This document shows positions 8,097 to 16,070 of a stretch of 26,364 bases of DNA, in pieces; the first letter of the stretch is position 1; each line of letters starts with the position of its first letter. The stretch is from NCBI GenBank assembly GCA_002372465.1, contig DFGW01000013.1:1-26364 (forward strand), read 5' to 3'. Position numbers and translations under genes: made by a program. This DNA is from Butyrivibrio sp. UBA3740 (GTDB taxonomy: Bacteria; Bacillota; Clostridia; Lachnospirales; Lachnospiraceae). The notes under the pieces are model-generated. The model saw nothing but the letters and a program-made list of their open reading frames with translations. It did not search any database and was not told the DNA's origin.

Positions 8097-11000
8097 ATGA
8101 AAAGAGGATTGAATTTTTTTAATAAAAAAGGAAAGAAACCACGTCGCAGGGAAGATCGTGTTGACTACGACGAGGATTATGGCCGTCAGGACTACGAAGA
8201 GGAGTATGACGACTACGATGAGGACGACTACGCCGACGACGAGTTCGACGAAGAGTACGGCGATGATGAGGAGTACTATGAGGACGAGGCCGGTGATGAG
8301 GCTGAAACAGGTTACTTCGGGAACGAACCTGGCCAGAGACCTGAAACCGATGAATACGAAGCTGCACTGGATAAGGAAACGGATGTTGAGGATAAGATTG
8401 CCACTGCCGGGACAGCTGCAGGTGGAAGGATTGTGAATCTCGCAGATTATCGTGAGATTGAAGACATTGCAGACGAGTCAGAGCCTGAAGAAGCGATGGA
8501 AGGCGAGGATGACTACGCAGAAGATGAACGCGACTACGCTGAGGGTGAACGCGACTACGCCGGAGATGACCGTGACTATGCCGAGGATGATCGTGACTAC
8601 GCCGAAGATGAGGAGTATGACGAGGATTACGACCGCGAATACGATTCCGATGAAGACTACCGCAATGAAGATGACGGTTACGACGGCGAGTACGAAGAAG
8701 ATTACCGCGGCGAAGAATACGATGGCGAGTACGAAGAAGATTACCGTGACGAAGATTACGATGAGGAATATGACGACTACGGCGACGAAGAATATGACGA
8801 AGTCTACGATGATTACGCTGATGACGAGGATGGATATGTACCTCGTGGGCGTCGTGCAGGAAAGGCCGGTTTAGCAGGTCTTGGAATCATAGCTGCTCTG
8901 ACCGGGGGCAATAAGGACAAGGCTGGAACAGGGCGTGGCAGACACGAAAAGTCAGGCAGGGGCCGTGACAACCGTGGCAACAATCACCGCAAGGATGAAC
9001 CTTCCACAGGTGCCAGGATCATTGCCTTCGTAAAGGAAACCTCTTTTGCAGAGAGGGCGGCAGCAATCGTTGCCATCCTTCTTGTGGTGGGAGCAATCTT
9101 TACCATGTCCTTCTACTCCAAGGCCCTTAAAAAGACTGCGGAGCTGGGATCATTTGCAGAGGTTGGAGCAAACCTTGAAATATCTGATGTGGTAGGCTCC
9201 GGCGGACTTATTGCCGTAGCTGATGCAGAGAGAGCCAGAGCCATGACTGCACAGATCATGGAAGAGGAGCGGGAAGAGGAAGAAGCTCAGGCAGAGGAAG
9301 CCAAGAATATCACTGTCAAGATGACGCTGACCACCATCAAGAGCGATATGAAGATCAAGTTCATCAACTCTGAGACAAGTAAACTGGTGGCAGATGTTCC
9401 CTTTAATGTTGACGTTGTAACTCCTGACGGGACAAAGATCAGCTACGACGACCACGACAGAGACGGAATTATTTACAAAAAAGACCTTACCAAGGGAACC
9501 TACAAGATTACACCTGTAGCATTACCTTCAGAATACAGCAATATAAAGCTTGATACCTCTACTAAGTCCCTTGATATCAAGGATACCGTTGCCATGAAGG
9601 CGGTTGATGTCAGCAACGAGATCAAGAAGGAATCACAGATCAATGTTGCCAAGGAAGAGGCAGTCAATGAGCAGGTAGTGGAATCCGAGCTTCAGGACAC
9701 CGTTGAGTGGGTTGATTCAAACCAGGGCTCTGTCGGTTCCGGAGAAAGCGATGGCACTTACCAATACGAAGAAGTAGATCGCAGTAATGTGGTTGATATT
9801 ATTACAGGATCTCTTTTGCCAAGCGGAAGTGTAAGAAGAACTTCTCTGACCAGGGCAAAGGAACAGCCTGACACCACTGAGCTGGATGAGAATAGCGACA
9901 ACAGTAATGATGAGTCCTCCGAGGGAGGCTCTAATTCTGAGGAGTCTCAAGAACCTCAGCAGGAGGAGCTAAAGGACATTAAGCTTGATTATTCCTCAGT
10001 GACTCTTTATGAAAACAGCAGCGATAATATCACTGTAAGCGGCCCTTCTGATTATTCACTCAGCGTTACTGAGAATGACAGCGTTAAGCTTAGCAAGTCC
10101 GGAGCTGTCATCACAATAACAGGTAAGGCAGCAGGGACTACAGATGTAACAGTTTCTGCCTCCGGATACAGGGATGCATCCTTTACGGTTACAGTAAACG
10201 GAAAAGAGCCTGATCCGGTACCTGAGACTAAACAGATCAAGCTGGACAAGACTTCCATTACCATTAAGGCAGGTGCAAGTGAAACGGTAACAGCTTCCGA
10301 AAGTGCATCATATACCTTTGAACAGTCAGGAAAGGGAAGCGTAGAGATATCCACTTCAGGTAAATCCATCACAGTGACAGGTAAGAGCGCAGGAAGTGTG
10401 AAGGTTACAGTTTCTGCTTCAGGGTACGAGAGTGCTTCTTTTGATGTCACAGTTGAAGCTGATGATCCTGACAAAAAAGACATCAAGCTCGATCCAAGCT
10501 CCACAAGCCTGAGCCTTGCTGTTGGCGGAAAGGCCACCATCAAAGCCGGAGGACCTAAGTCTGTAGAGTGCACATCTGATAACGACAAGATTGCAAAGGC
10601 AAAGGTTAGCGGAAACAGTATCGAAGTAACTGGCGTAGCAGCAGGAAAGGCTGCTCTGACCATTAAGGCTGATGGTTACAATACAGTCACAGTTAATGTG
10701 ACAGTAGCGGAAAGCACCGGCGAAATAAAGATGAAGATCGCCAAGCTTACTCTTGTTCAGGGTAAGAGCTACAAGCTTGAGCAGAGCAGCAATATTCAAA
10801 ACCTTGAATTCTCATCCGGTAAGACTTCAGTTGCGACTGTAGAAAAAGACGGAACCGTGAAGGCAGTTGCAGCAGGAGAGACAACCATTACTGTCAAGAG
10901 TGCAGGCTGTAAGGATGCAACAGTAGCTGTAACAGTTATTGCCAAATCCACGACCCTGAAGGACAAGAGTGGAAATGTCCTTTATGTAAAGGATGGAGAT

Positions 11001-11807
11001 GGCAAGTTCAAAGAGGCTACCTACGAGAACTACTACAACGGCGATAAGCTTTATATCAGAAAAGGGCAGTCTGACGGTGTAAGACACGGCTGGTGGACCA
11101 TTGACGGAAAGACCTACTACTACGACAAAAACGGAAATGCAGTTACCGGGGAGCAGGTCATCAACCATGTAAAATACAACTTCGACTCCAACGGAGTCCG
11201 TCAGTCTTCATCCAACGGCGGTGTTGGAATCGATGTAAGTAAGCATAACGGAAACATCGACTGGAAGGCAGTTAAGAACAGCGGTGTTGACTTTGCTATC
11301 ATAAGATGTGGCTACAGAGGCTATTCCACAGGCGTTATGGTTGAGGATCCTCTCTTTAAGCAGAACATCAAGGGTGCCACAGCAGCCGGATTAAGGGTAG
11401 GTGTTTACTACTATTCACAGGCTGTTAACGAGGTGGAAGCAGTCGAAGAGGCATCTGCAGTTCTTTCCTTCATAAAGGGCTACGGACTGGCACTTCCTGT
11501 TTACATGGACGTTGAGGCCAGTGGTGGAAGAGCAGACGGCATAAGTGTTTCCCAGAGGACAGCCAATATCAAGGCATTCTGCGGAACAATTCAGAACGGC
11601 GGCTATAAGGCCGGACTGTATGCTAATAAGACCTGGCTTACCAGCTATATCAATACAGCACAGCTCACAGGCTACAAGATCTGGCTTGCCCAGTATGCTA
11701 CCACACCTTCCTACACAGCAACCAGATATGACATGTGGCAGTACACTTCAAAGGGTAAAGTTTCCGGAATTTCCGGCAAAGTAGATATGAACATTCTCTA
11801 TAATTAA
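8097..11807 (+). CDS. Membrane-anchored GH25 muramidase with acidic cytoplasmic region and Ig-like repeats
   Basis: A 1236-residue protein. ATG 8097 is preferred to the upstream ATG 8028 because GGGGAGA precedes it and the protein then starts with a basic stretch. Residues about 20-265 are an acidic, Tyr-rich low-complexity region with tandem repeats, followed by a basic Gly/Arg-rich stretch and one membrane helix at about 321-341, which places the acidic part in the cytoplasm. Outside are a short Glu-rich helix, a mixed domain, four Ig-like BIG2-type repeats (about 628-700, 715-787, 796-870, 879-948) and a glucan/choline-binding-type wall repeat (GWWTIDGKTYYYDKNG). The C-terminal GH25 lysozyme domain (1044-1236) has GIDVSKHNG and catalytic Asp1138-Val-Glu1140. 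The enzyme should cleave the N-acetylmuramyl-N-acetylglucosamine bond of peptidoglycan. The long cytoplasmic tail is unusual for a muramidase. Confidence 0.9.
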   Translation: MKRGLNFFNKKGKKPRRREDRVDYDEDYGRQDYEEEYDDYDEDDYADDEFDEEYGDDEEYYEDEAGDEAETGYFGNEPGQRPETDEYEAALDKETDVEDKIATAGTAAGGRIVNLADYREIEDIADESEPEEAMEGEDDYAEDERDYAEGERDYAGDDRDYAEDDRDYAEDEEYDEDYDREYDSDEDYRNEDDGYDGEYEEDYRGEEYDGEYEEDYRDEDYDEEYDDYGDEEYDEVYDDYADDEDGYVPRGRRAGKAGLAGLGIIAALTGGNKDKAGTGRGRHEKSGRGRDNRGNNHRKDEPSTGARIIAFVKETSFAERAAAIVAILLVVGAIFTMSFYSKALKKTAELGSFAEVGANLEISDVVGSGGLIAVADAERARAMTAQIMEEEREEEEAQAEEAKNITVKMTLTTIKSDMKIKFINSETSKLVADVPFNVDVVTPDGTKISYDDHDRDGIIYKKDLTKGTYKITPVALPSEYSNIKLDTSTKSLDIKDTVAMKAVDVSNEIKKESQINVAKEEAVNEQVVESELQDTVEWVDSNQGSVGSGESDGTYQYEEVDRSNVVDIITGSLLPSGSVRRTSLTRAKEQPDTTELDENSDNSNDESSEGGSNSEESQEPQQEELKDIKLDYSSVTLYENSSDNITVSGPSDYSLSVTENDSVKLSKSGAVITITGKAAGTTDVTVSASGYRDASFTVTVNGKEPDPVPETKQIKLDKTSITIKAGASETVTASESASYTFEQSGKGSVEISTSGKSITVTGKSAGSVKVTVSASGYESASFDVTVEADDPDKKDIKLDPSSTSLSLAVGGKATIKAGGPKSVECTSDNDKIAKAKVSGNSIEVTGVAAGKAALTIKADGYNTVTVNVTVAESTGEIKMKIAKLTLVQGKSYKLEQSSNIQNLEFSSGKTSVATVEKDGTVKAVAAGETTITVKSAGCKDATVAVTVIAKSTTLKDKSGNVLYVKDGDGKFKEATYENYYNGDKLYIRKGQSDGVRHGWWTIDGKTYYYDKNGNAVTGEQVINHVKYNFDSNGVRQSSSNGGVGIDVSKHNGNIDWKAVKNSGVDFAIIRCGYRGYSTGVMVEDPLFKQNIKGATAAGLRVGVYYYSQAVNEVEAVEEASAVLSFIKGYGLALPVYMDVEASGGRADGISVSQRTANIKAFCGTIQNGGYKAGLYANKTWLTSYINTAQLTGYKIWLAQYATTPSYTATRYDMWQYTSKGKVSGISGKVDMNILYN
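8511..8615 (+). repeat. Five tandem 21-bp repeats encoding DYAEDER-like heptads
   Basis: Units begin at 8511, 8532, 8553, 8574 and 8595, each encoding Asp-Tyr-Ala/Gly-rich acidic heptads of the form D-Y-A-E/G-D/E-D/E-R. They lie inside the cytoplasmic acidic region of the muramidase. Third-position differences between units show the repeats are not very recent copies. Confidence 0.85.
8679..8756 (+). repeat. Two tandem 39-bp repeats encoding YDGEYEEDYR-type units
   Basis: The unit starting at 8679 (Tyr-Asp-Gly-Glu-Tyr-Glu-Glu-Asp-Tyr-Arg plus three residues) is repeated at 8718 with few changes. It lies downstream of the 21-bp array in the same acidic region and suggests growth of this region by slippage or unequal exchange. 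Confidence 0.8.
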
Positions 11808-11820
11808 ATCCGGAGGAATT

Positions 11821-13350
11821 ATGTTCAAAACAAAAAACAGCAAAGGAACAGAAGCTTTCTGGCTTCTGTCCTTTGCTTTACTGGCTTTGTTTTTCATAGG
11901 AATCGCAATTGTTGACGGCCCGGAGTGGTGTAAGGATTCTCCCAGCTACGACAGTATGGACTTCACCAGAGAACCAATATATCCATTGTTTCTCATGGGT
12001 CTGAGAACCCTGTGCGGTTTACTGGGGGTGGAGGCGCAGCCCTATGGGCTTCCTGCCTACCTGACAGCTGCGGTCCTTCTTCAGAGCCTGCTCTGGGTAG
12101 TTGTTACCTTGTACCTTGGGCATTTCATCTATGACATTTCATCTAAGGCTCTTTCGGAAAAGAGATCTCGTCTTTTGGCAGTCATTGCGATGCTGAGTCA
12201 GGTAGGCGTTGCGTCACTGAACAGGTTTGTGGCAAACAGAGGCTCAATGTATTCGGAATCCATCATGACTGAGTCCCTGGCAATGCCACTGTTTGTGCTC
12301 TTTACAGTGACGCTCATAAAGAGCTTTGACAACTATAATATCTATGCAGTCCTAATGCTGATGCTCCAGGCAATCCTTATGGCCAGTATCAGAAAGCAGA
12401 TGCTGATTATGCTCATCATGTGGGCCGGAGCATCCTTTATCATGCATCTGTTCATAAGAGGTCACAGAGCCTTGTGGCGCTTTATAATGACCATGGTGGC
12501 AGTTGTACTTTGCTTTTTGGCTATCACCTTTTTTGATAAGCTCTACAATGAAGCTGTGAGGGGAGTCTTCGCACCCCATGTGGGCAACAGCCGAGGAGCT
12601 CTTTGTACAGTTCTTTATACAGCAGAGGCTGATGATGCGGTACTTTTTGAGGAGGCTTCTTCCGAGGAATTCCCGGAACTTGCAGCTCTTTACACTAGGA
12701 TATATGAAGAGTGCACCTCAAGGGGTCTGACAATAGACTATGCTCCCGGGTATGAACTCAAGGAGAAGTCAAATTTCTTTAATTCCGACTGGGTTTCAAT
12801 GGTTGACCACTACGCCCAAAGCTATGATGTCATTGGATTTGAGATAGTGCTTCCATTCTGCGATGAGTATGTGGCAGAAACTTATCCGGAGCTTGAGGGA
12901 GCTCAGGCTCAGGTCATGGAGGATAAGGTTGAGGCAGCGCTTTTGAAGGTCCTCTTAAAGCATCATGCCGACAACATCCTTCACGGCATAGACAGGGGAG
13001 CCTGGTATGTGCTGAGTTCCAATATCATAAAGGCCTTTGTTATCTCCAACGCCAACATCAGTCCAAGGTTCCTGACCAAGGTATCTGCAGTGATTTATTT
13101 GATATTTGTCCTGGTTATGGTTCTTGTGCTTGTAAGAGCTCTTTCTCTTAAGGCGAAGGATGGAAGTGAAGAGAGTAGGAAAAAGAGCCTTTTGATGTTT
13201 AAGGTTCTTTTGATGGGCTTTATTGTCATCATGGGACTTGCAATAAACTGCGTGGTCACCGGATCCATGATTTTCCCACAGCCACGGTATATGTGTTATA
13301 GCATGGGACTCTTCTACTTGACTTTATGTTGTGGTATACTAAGTCAGTAA
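11821..13350 (+). CDS. Polytopic membrane protein, possible GT-C-type glycosyltransferase
   Basis: A 509-residue protein with roughly nine or ten membrane segments and one large soluble loop at about residues 240-395. After the first membrane segment the sequence VDGPEWCKDSPSYDSMDF...EPIYPLFL resembles the first extracytoplasmic loop of GT-C glycosyltransferases, where acidic residues bind the lipid-linked sugar and a conserved P-x-YP-x-F motif follows. A GGAGG ribosome binding site lies at 11812-11816. It is 13 bases after the muramidase stop, so they are co-transcribed. If GT-C, it would add sugars from a polyprenyl-phosphate donor outside the membrane. The family call is by pattern only; it could be another membrane protein of polysaccharide assembly. 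Confidence 0.5.
   Translation: MFKTKNSKGTEAFWLLSFALLALFFIGIAIVDGPEWCKDSPSYDSMDFTREPIYPLFLMGLRTLCGLLGVEAQPYGLPAYLTAAVLLQSLLWVVVTLYLGHFIYDISSKALSEKRSRLLAVIAMLSQVGVASLNRFVANRGSMYSESIMTESLAMPLFVLFTVTLIKSFDNYNIYAVLMLMLQAILMASIRKQMLIMLIMWAGASFIMHLFIRGHRALWRFIMTMVAVVLCFLAITFFDKLYNEAVRGVFAPHVGNSRGALCTVLYTAEADDAVLFEEASSEEFPELAALYTRIYEECTSRGLTIDYAPGYELKEKSNFFNSDWVSMVDHYAQSYDVIGFEIVLPFCDEYVAETYPELEGAQAQVMEDKVEAALLKVLLKHHADNILHGIDRGAWYVLSSNIIKAFVISNANISPRFLTKVSAVIYLIFVLVMVLVLVRALSLKAKDGSEESRKKSLLMFKVLLMGFIVIMGLAINCVVTGSMIFPQPRYMCYSMGLFYLTLCCGILSQ
13329..13340 (+). promoter_or_regulatory. Extended -10 promoter of the rml/ABC operon
   Basis: TTGTGGTATACT contains TGG directly before TATACT (13335-13340), an extended -10. 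It sits inside the last codons of the upstream gene and 37 bases before the rmlB start. No -35 is found at 17 bases, although a TTGACT occurs at 13318-13323, 11 bases upstream of the -10. The same 12-mer occurs before the phosphoglucomutase gene (25585-25596). Confidence 0.55.
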
Positions 13351-13377
13351 AAATCTGTGTTTTTGAAAGGAAATAAT

Positions 13378-14463
13378 ATGAGAACATATCTTGTTACAGG
13401 TGGAGCAGGCTTCATTGGCTCCAACTACATCAACTACATGTTTAAGAAATATGACAACGACATCCGCATCATCAACGTGGATGTACTTACCTACGCCGGC
13501 AATCTTGAGAACCTCAAGGATGTTGAGAACCGCGATAACTATACCTTTGTAAAGGCTGATATCTGTGACCGCGATGCCATCAACAAGATCTTTGAGGAGA
13601 ACGACATCGACAGGGTTGTGCATTTTGCAGCTGAGAGCCATGTTGACAGATCTATCGTGAATCCTGAGGTTTTTGTTCAGACCAATGTCCTTGGAACAGC
13701 AACCATGCTCAATGCAGCCAAGAAAGCCTGGGAGCTTCCCGATGGCTCTTTTAAAGAGGGCAAGAAGTTCCTCCATGTAAGTACTGACGAGGTTTACGGA
13801 ACTCTGGATGACGACCCGAACGCCTACTTCTATGAGACAACACCTTACGATCCGCACAGCCCCTACTCAGCAAGTAAGGCCAGCTCAGACATGCTGGTTA
13901 AGGCATATATGGATACCTATAAGTTCCCTGCCAACATCACCAACTGTTCTAACAACTACGGACCTTACCAGTTCCCGGAGAAGCTCATTCCGCTTATTAT
14001 CCACAATGCTTTGGCAGGAAAAGAGCTGCCGGTGTACGGAGACGGTAAGAACGTCCGCGACTGGCTCTACGTTGAGGATCACGCCAAGGCTATTGATATG
14101 GTTCAGGAACAGGGCAGACTTTTTGAGACCTACAACGTTGGCGGACACAACGAGAAACAGAATATTGAGATAGTTAAGACAATCATCGATGTACTTCGCG
14201 ATGAGCTTGATGACTCAGATCCTCGCAAGGCACATCTTACATATGACCTTATCAAGTACGTTACAGACAGAAAGGGACATGACCGTCGTTACGCCATTGC
14301 CCCTGATAAGATCAAGGCCGAGATCGGCTGGGAGCCTGAGACCATGTTCGCTGAGGGTATCAGAAAGACCATCAAGTGGTACTTTGATAACCAGGAGTGG
14401 ATGGAACATGTGACCAGCGGCGACTACGAGAAATATTACGACAAAATGTACAGCAATCGCTGA
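13378..14463 (+). CDS. rmlB: dTDP-glucose 4,6-dehydratase
   Basis: RmlB removes water from dTDP-glucose, using bound NAD+, to form dTDP-4-keto-6-deoxyglucose, the second step toward dTDP-rhamnose. The 361-residue protein is full length for the family. Seen directly: the Rossmann motif GGAGFIGSNY (residues 8-17), the active-site Thr136-Asp137-Glu138, the YSASK catalytic pair Tyr163 and Lys167, and the NNYGPYQFPEKLIPL region typical of RmlB. ATG 13378 has an AAAGGA ribosome binding site 5-6 bases upstream; the in-frame TTG-like start at 13357 overlaps the promoter region and is rejected. It opens the polysaccharide operon, with rmlA next and rmlC further on. Confidence 0.97.
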   Translation: MRTYLVTGGAGFIGSNYINYMFKKYDNDIRIINVDVLTYAGNLENLKDVENRDNYTFVKADICDRDAINKIFEENDIDRVVHFAAESHVDRSIVNPEVFVQTNVLGTATMLNAAKKAWELPDGSFKEGKKFLHVSTDEVYGTLDDDPNAYFYETTPYDPHSPYSASKASSDMLVKAYMDTYKFPANITNCSNNYGPYQFPEKLIPLIIHNALAGKELPVYGDGKNVRDWLYVEDHAKAIDMVQEQGRLFETYNVGGHNEKQNIEIVKTIIDVLRDELDDSDPRKAHLTYDLIKYVTDRKGHDRRYAIAPDKIKAEIGWEPETMFAEGIRKTIKWYFDNQEWMEHVTSGDYEKYYDKMYSNR

Positions 14464-14484
14464 TGTGCGGAGCAATCCGCATCA
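14461..14484 (+). other. Intercistronic stem-loop overlapping the rmlB stop codon
   Basis: TGAT (14461-14464) and GCGGA (14467-14471), with a two-base bulge between them, pair with TCCGC (14476-14480) and ATCA (14481-14484) around a GCAA loop. The TGA stop is the base of the stem. No T-run follows, so it is not an intrinsic terminator. It resembles the hairpin after the permease gene at 17610-17678 (shared GCAATCCG[CT]ATCATA). Confidence 0.65.
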
Positions 14485-14509
14485 TACAAAAAATTAAGGA
14501 GGCTAACCT

Positions 14510-15379
14510 ATGAAGGGAATTATCCTGGCAGGTGGTTCGGGAACACGTCTTTATCCGCTTACAAGGGCAATGTCCAAGCAGATGATGCCTGTTTACGACA
14601 AGCCAATGATCTATTACCCTCTGTCAACACTGATGCTGGCAGGAATCCGTGATGTGCTCATTATCTCAACTCCAAGAGACCTTCCTATGTTTGAGGAGCT
14701 CTTTGGGGACGGAAGTCAGCTGGGCATGACCTTTAAGTACGCTGTTCAGGAGCAGCCAAGAGGTCTTGCAGATGCCTTCATCATCGGAGCAGACTTTATT
14801 GGGGCTGATTCGGTTGCCCTTGTCCTTGGCGACAATATCTTTTACGGGCAGAGCTTTAGCAAGCTTCTTCGTGAAGTTGCTTCCCGAGAAAGTGGAGCTA
14901 CAATCTTTGGATACTATGTCCGCGACCCCAGAGCCTACGGCGTTGTAGAGTTCGACGAGAACGGTAAAGCCATCAGCATTGAAGAAAAGCCTGAGCATCC
15001 AAAGAGCAACTATGCTGTTCCGGGCCTTTATTTCTACGACAACAAGGTGGTTGAGATCGCAGCCAATGTTAAGCCCTCACCAAGGGGTGAGATTGAGATT
15101 ACCAGTATTAATAACGAGTACTTAAATCGCGGAGAGCTCAGGGTTGAAACCATGGGCAGAGGCTTCGCGTGGCTTGATACTGGCAACCACGACTCACTTC
15201 TGGACGCATCTGACTTTGTCTGCGCTTTTCAGAAGAGGCAGGGCCTTTATATTTCCTGTATCGAGGAGATTGCCTATAAGCGTGGCTTCATCGACAGGGA
15301 GCAGCTCCTTAAGCTGGCTGAACCTCTCATGAAGACCGACTACGGCAAATACTTAGTAGAGGTAGCGAATGGGCTGTGA
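14510..15379 (+). CDS. rmlA: Glucose-1-phosphate thymidylyltransferase
   Basis: RmlA joins dTTP and glucose-1-phosphate to make dTDP-glucose and pyrophosphate, the first step of the dTDP-rhamnose pathway. The 289-residue protein matches the usual length. The nucleotide-binding motif [11 protein letters not shown] (residues 8-18), the [17 protein letters not shown] stretch, the LGDNIFYG motif and the late WLDTG motif are all present. An AAGGAGG ribosome binding site precedes ATG 14510. Its substrate is the product of the phosphoglucomutase gene that begins at 25672. RmlA is commonly feedback-inhibited by dTDP-rhamnose; that is family knowledge, not seen here. Confidence 0.97.
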   Translation: MKGIILAGGSGTRLYPLTRAMSKQMMPVYDKPMIYYPLSTLMLAGIRDVLIISTPRDLPMFEELFGDGSQLGMTFKYAVQEQPRGLADAFIIGADFIGADSVALVLGDNIFYGQSFSKLLREVASRESGATIFGYYVRDPRAYGVVEFDENGKAISIEEKPEHPKSNYAVPGLYFYDNKVVEIAANVKPSPRGEIEITSINNEYLNRGELRVETMGRGFAWLDTGNHDSLLDASDFVCAFQKRQGLYISCIEEIAYKRGFIDREQLLKLAEPLMKTDYGKYLVEVANGL

Positions 15380-15456
15380 CCATGATCACTTAACGAAGTA
15401 TTGTTGAGTTTAGTGAGCATGGTCGTTCTGGCGAGCGAAGCGAGAGCAGAACTACC
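15380..15456 (+). repeat. Pair of imperfect inverted repeats between rmlA and the next gene
   Basis: The first inverted repeat (15380-15393 with 15409-15422) matches at 12 of 14 positions. The second (15421-15430 with 15447-15456) matches at 9 of 10. They abut at GG (15421-15422), and the loop of the second contains GCGAGCGAAGCGAG, a repeat signature often seen in bacterial intergenic stem-loops. There is no T-run. The pair looks like a compound REP-like or mRNA-processing element. Confidence 0.6.
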
Positions 15457-15482
15457 TTGTAAAACCGGATGGGGAGTGAGAC

Positions 15483-15998
15483 ATGGACGCAAAAGTATTC
15501 AGAATGGCAATTCTTACAATCATAAGCGCCTTTATTCTGGTTCTGGTGATCGTGTATGCCACCAATGCAGACAAGATCAACCGCCTGTTTGGTAAGGACC
15601 GGTCAAAAGAACCTTCGACGGAAGCTGCTTCTGTCGAAGAGAGTGGGGAAGAGGTTATCTACGGCGATCAGATTGGTGACAGTCTGGATGCATTTCTTTT
15701 GGATGAAGACTTTTTTGACGAGACAGAGAAGATTCCTTCAGTGGTTGTAAGAAAGAAAACAGCCACAGGCTCATCAGATACTGAGGCCGAAGGAGAGGAG
15801 GGCCAAGCTTTGGAGGAAGGCGACGAGCCTCAGAGCACGGGAAAGGCTGTGGTCGGAGAACTGTTCAACCCAAATCCTCAGGCTACCACCGATATTTCTG
15901 GATATCTTACCAGCCTTCCGGAAGCACCTGCCGGGGGATATGGCCAGTACATTCCATCAGATCAGACCATTACAGGCACTCAGGTGGGGACGCCTTAA
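15483..15998 (+). CDS. Single-TM membrane-anchored protein of unknown function
   Basis: A 171-residue protein with one N-terminal membrane helix (about residues 8-28) and a hydrophilic remainder rich in Asp, Glu, Ser, Thr and Pro that looks largely disordered. No catalytic motif is recognised. ATG 15483 has GGGGAG 8 bases upstream. Its place between rmlA and rmlC is unusual because these genes are usually adjacent, which suggests a locus-specific accessory role at the membrane. The orientation (N-terminus inside, acidic tail outside) is inferred from the short basic N-terminus. I do not recognise the family. The start and reading frame are well supported by uninterrupted coding and the ribosome binding site. 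Confidence 0.75.
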   Translation: MDAKVFRMAILTIISAFILVLVIVYATNADKINRLFGKDRSKEPSTEAASVEESGEEVIYGDQIGDSLDAFLLDEDFFDETEKIPSVVVRKKTATGSSDTEAEGEEGQALEEGDEPQSTGKAVVGELFNPNPQATTDISGYLTSLPEAPAGGYGQYIPSDQTITGTQVGTP

Positions 15999-16001
15999 AT
16001 A

Positions 16002-16039
16002 TGTCAAAAGAACCGTCCCCGTGACACCTTTTGGGGACA
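16002..16039 (+). repeat. Palindromic REP-like element upstream of rmlC
   Basis: TGTCAAAAG, AACCGTCCCC and GTGACACC, followed by TTTTGGGGACA, form overlapping inverted repeats: TGTCA (16002-16006) with TGACA (16022-16026), CAAAAG (16005-16010) with CTTTTG (16028-16033), and GTCCCC (16015-16020) with GGGGAC (16033-16038). GGGGACG at 15986-15992, inside the upstream gene, can also pair with CGTCCCC (16014-16020). The AAGAACCGTCCCCGTGACA core resembles REP-like repeats scattered through Clostridia and other bacteria, some linked to RAYT (Y1) transposases. No transposase is present here. Confidence 0.6.
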
Positions 16040-16070
16040 ATACTATATATTTTTCAAGGAGCATTTTAAA

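Noticed and set aside
8511..8756. CRISPR-like tandem repeats
   Set aside because: The units are contiguous, in frame and coding, with no spacers.
8452..8874. 140-residue Thr/Met/Lys-rich ORF on the plus strand
   Set aside because: It is a second reading frame of the GAC/TAC/GAA-rich repeats of the muramidase; the odd composition comes from the repeats.
15401..15595. 64-residue ORF across the rmlA downstream repeats
   Set aside because: It reads through the inverted repeats and into another frame of the single-TM gene, which has the better ribosome binding site.
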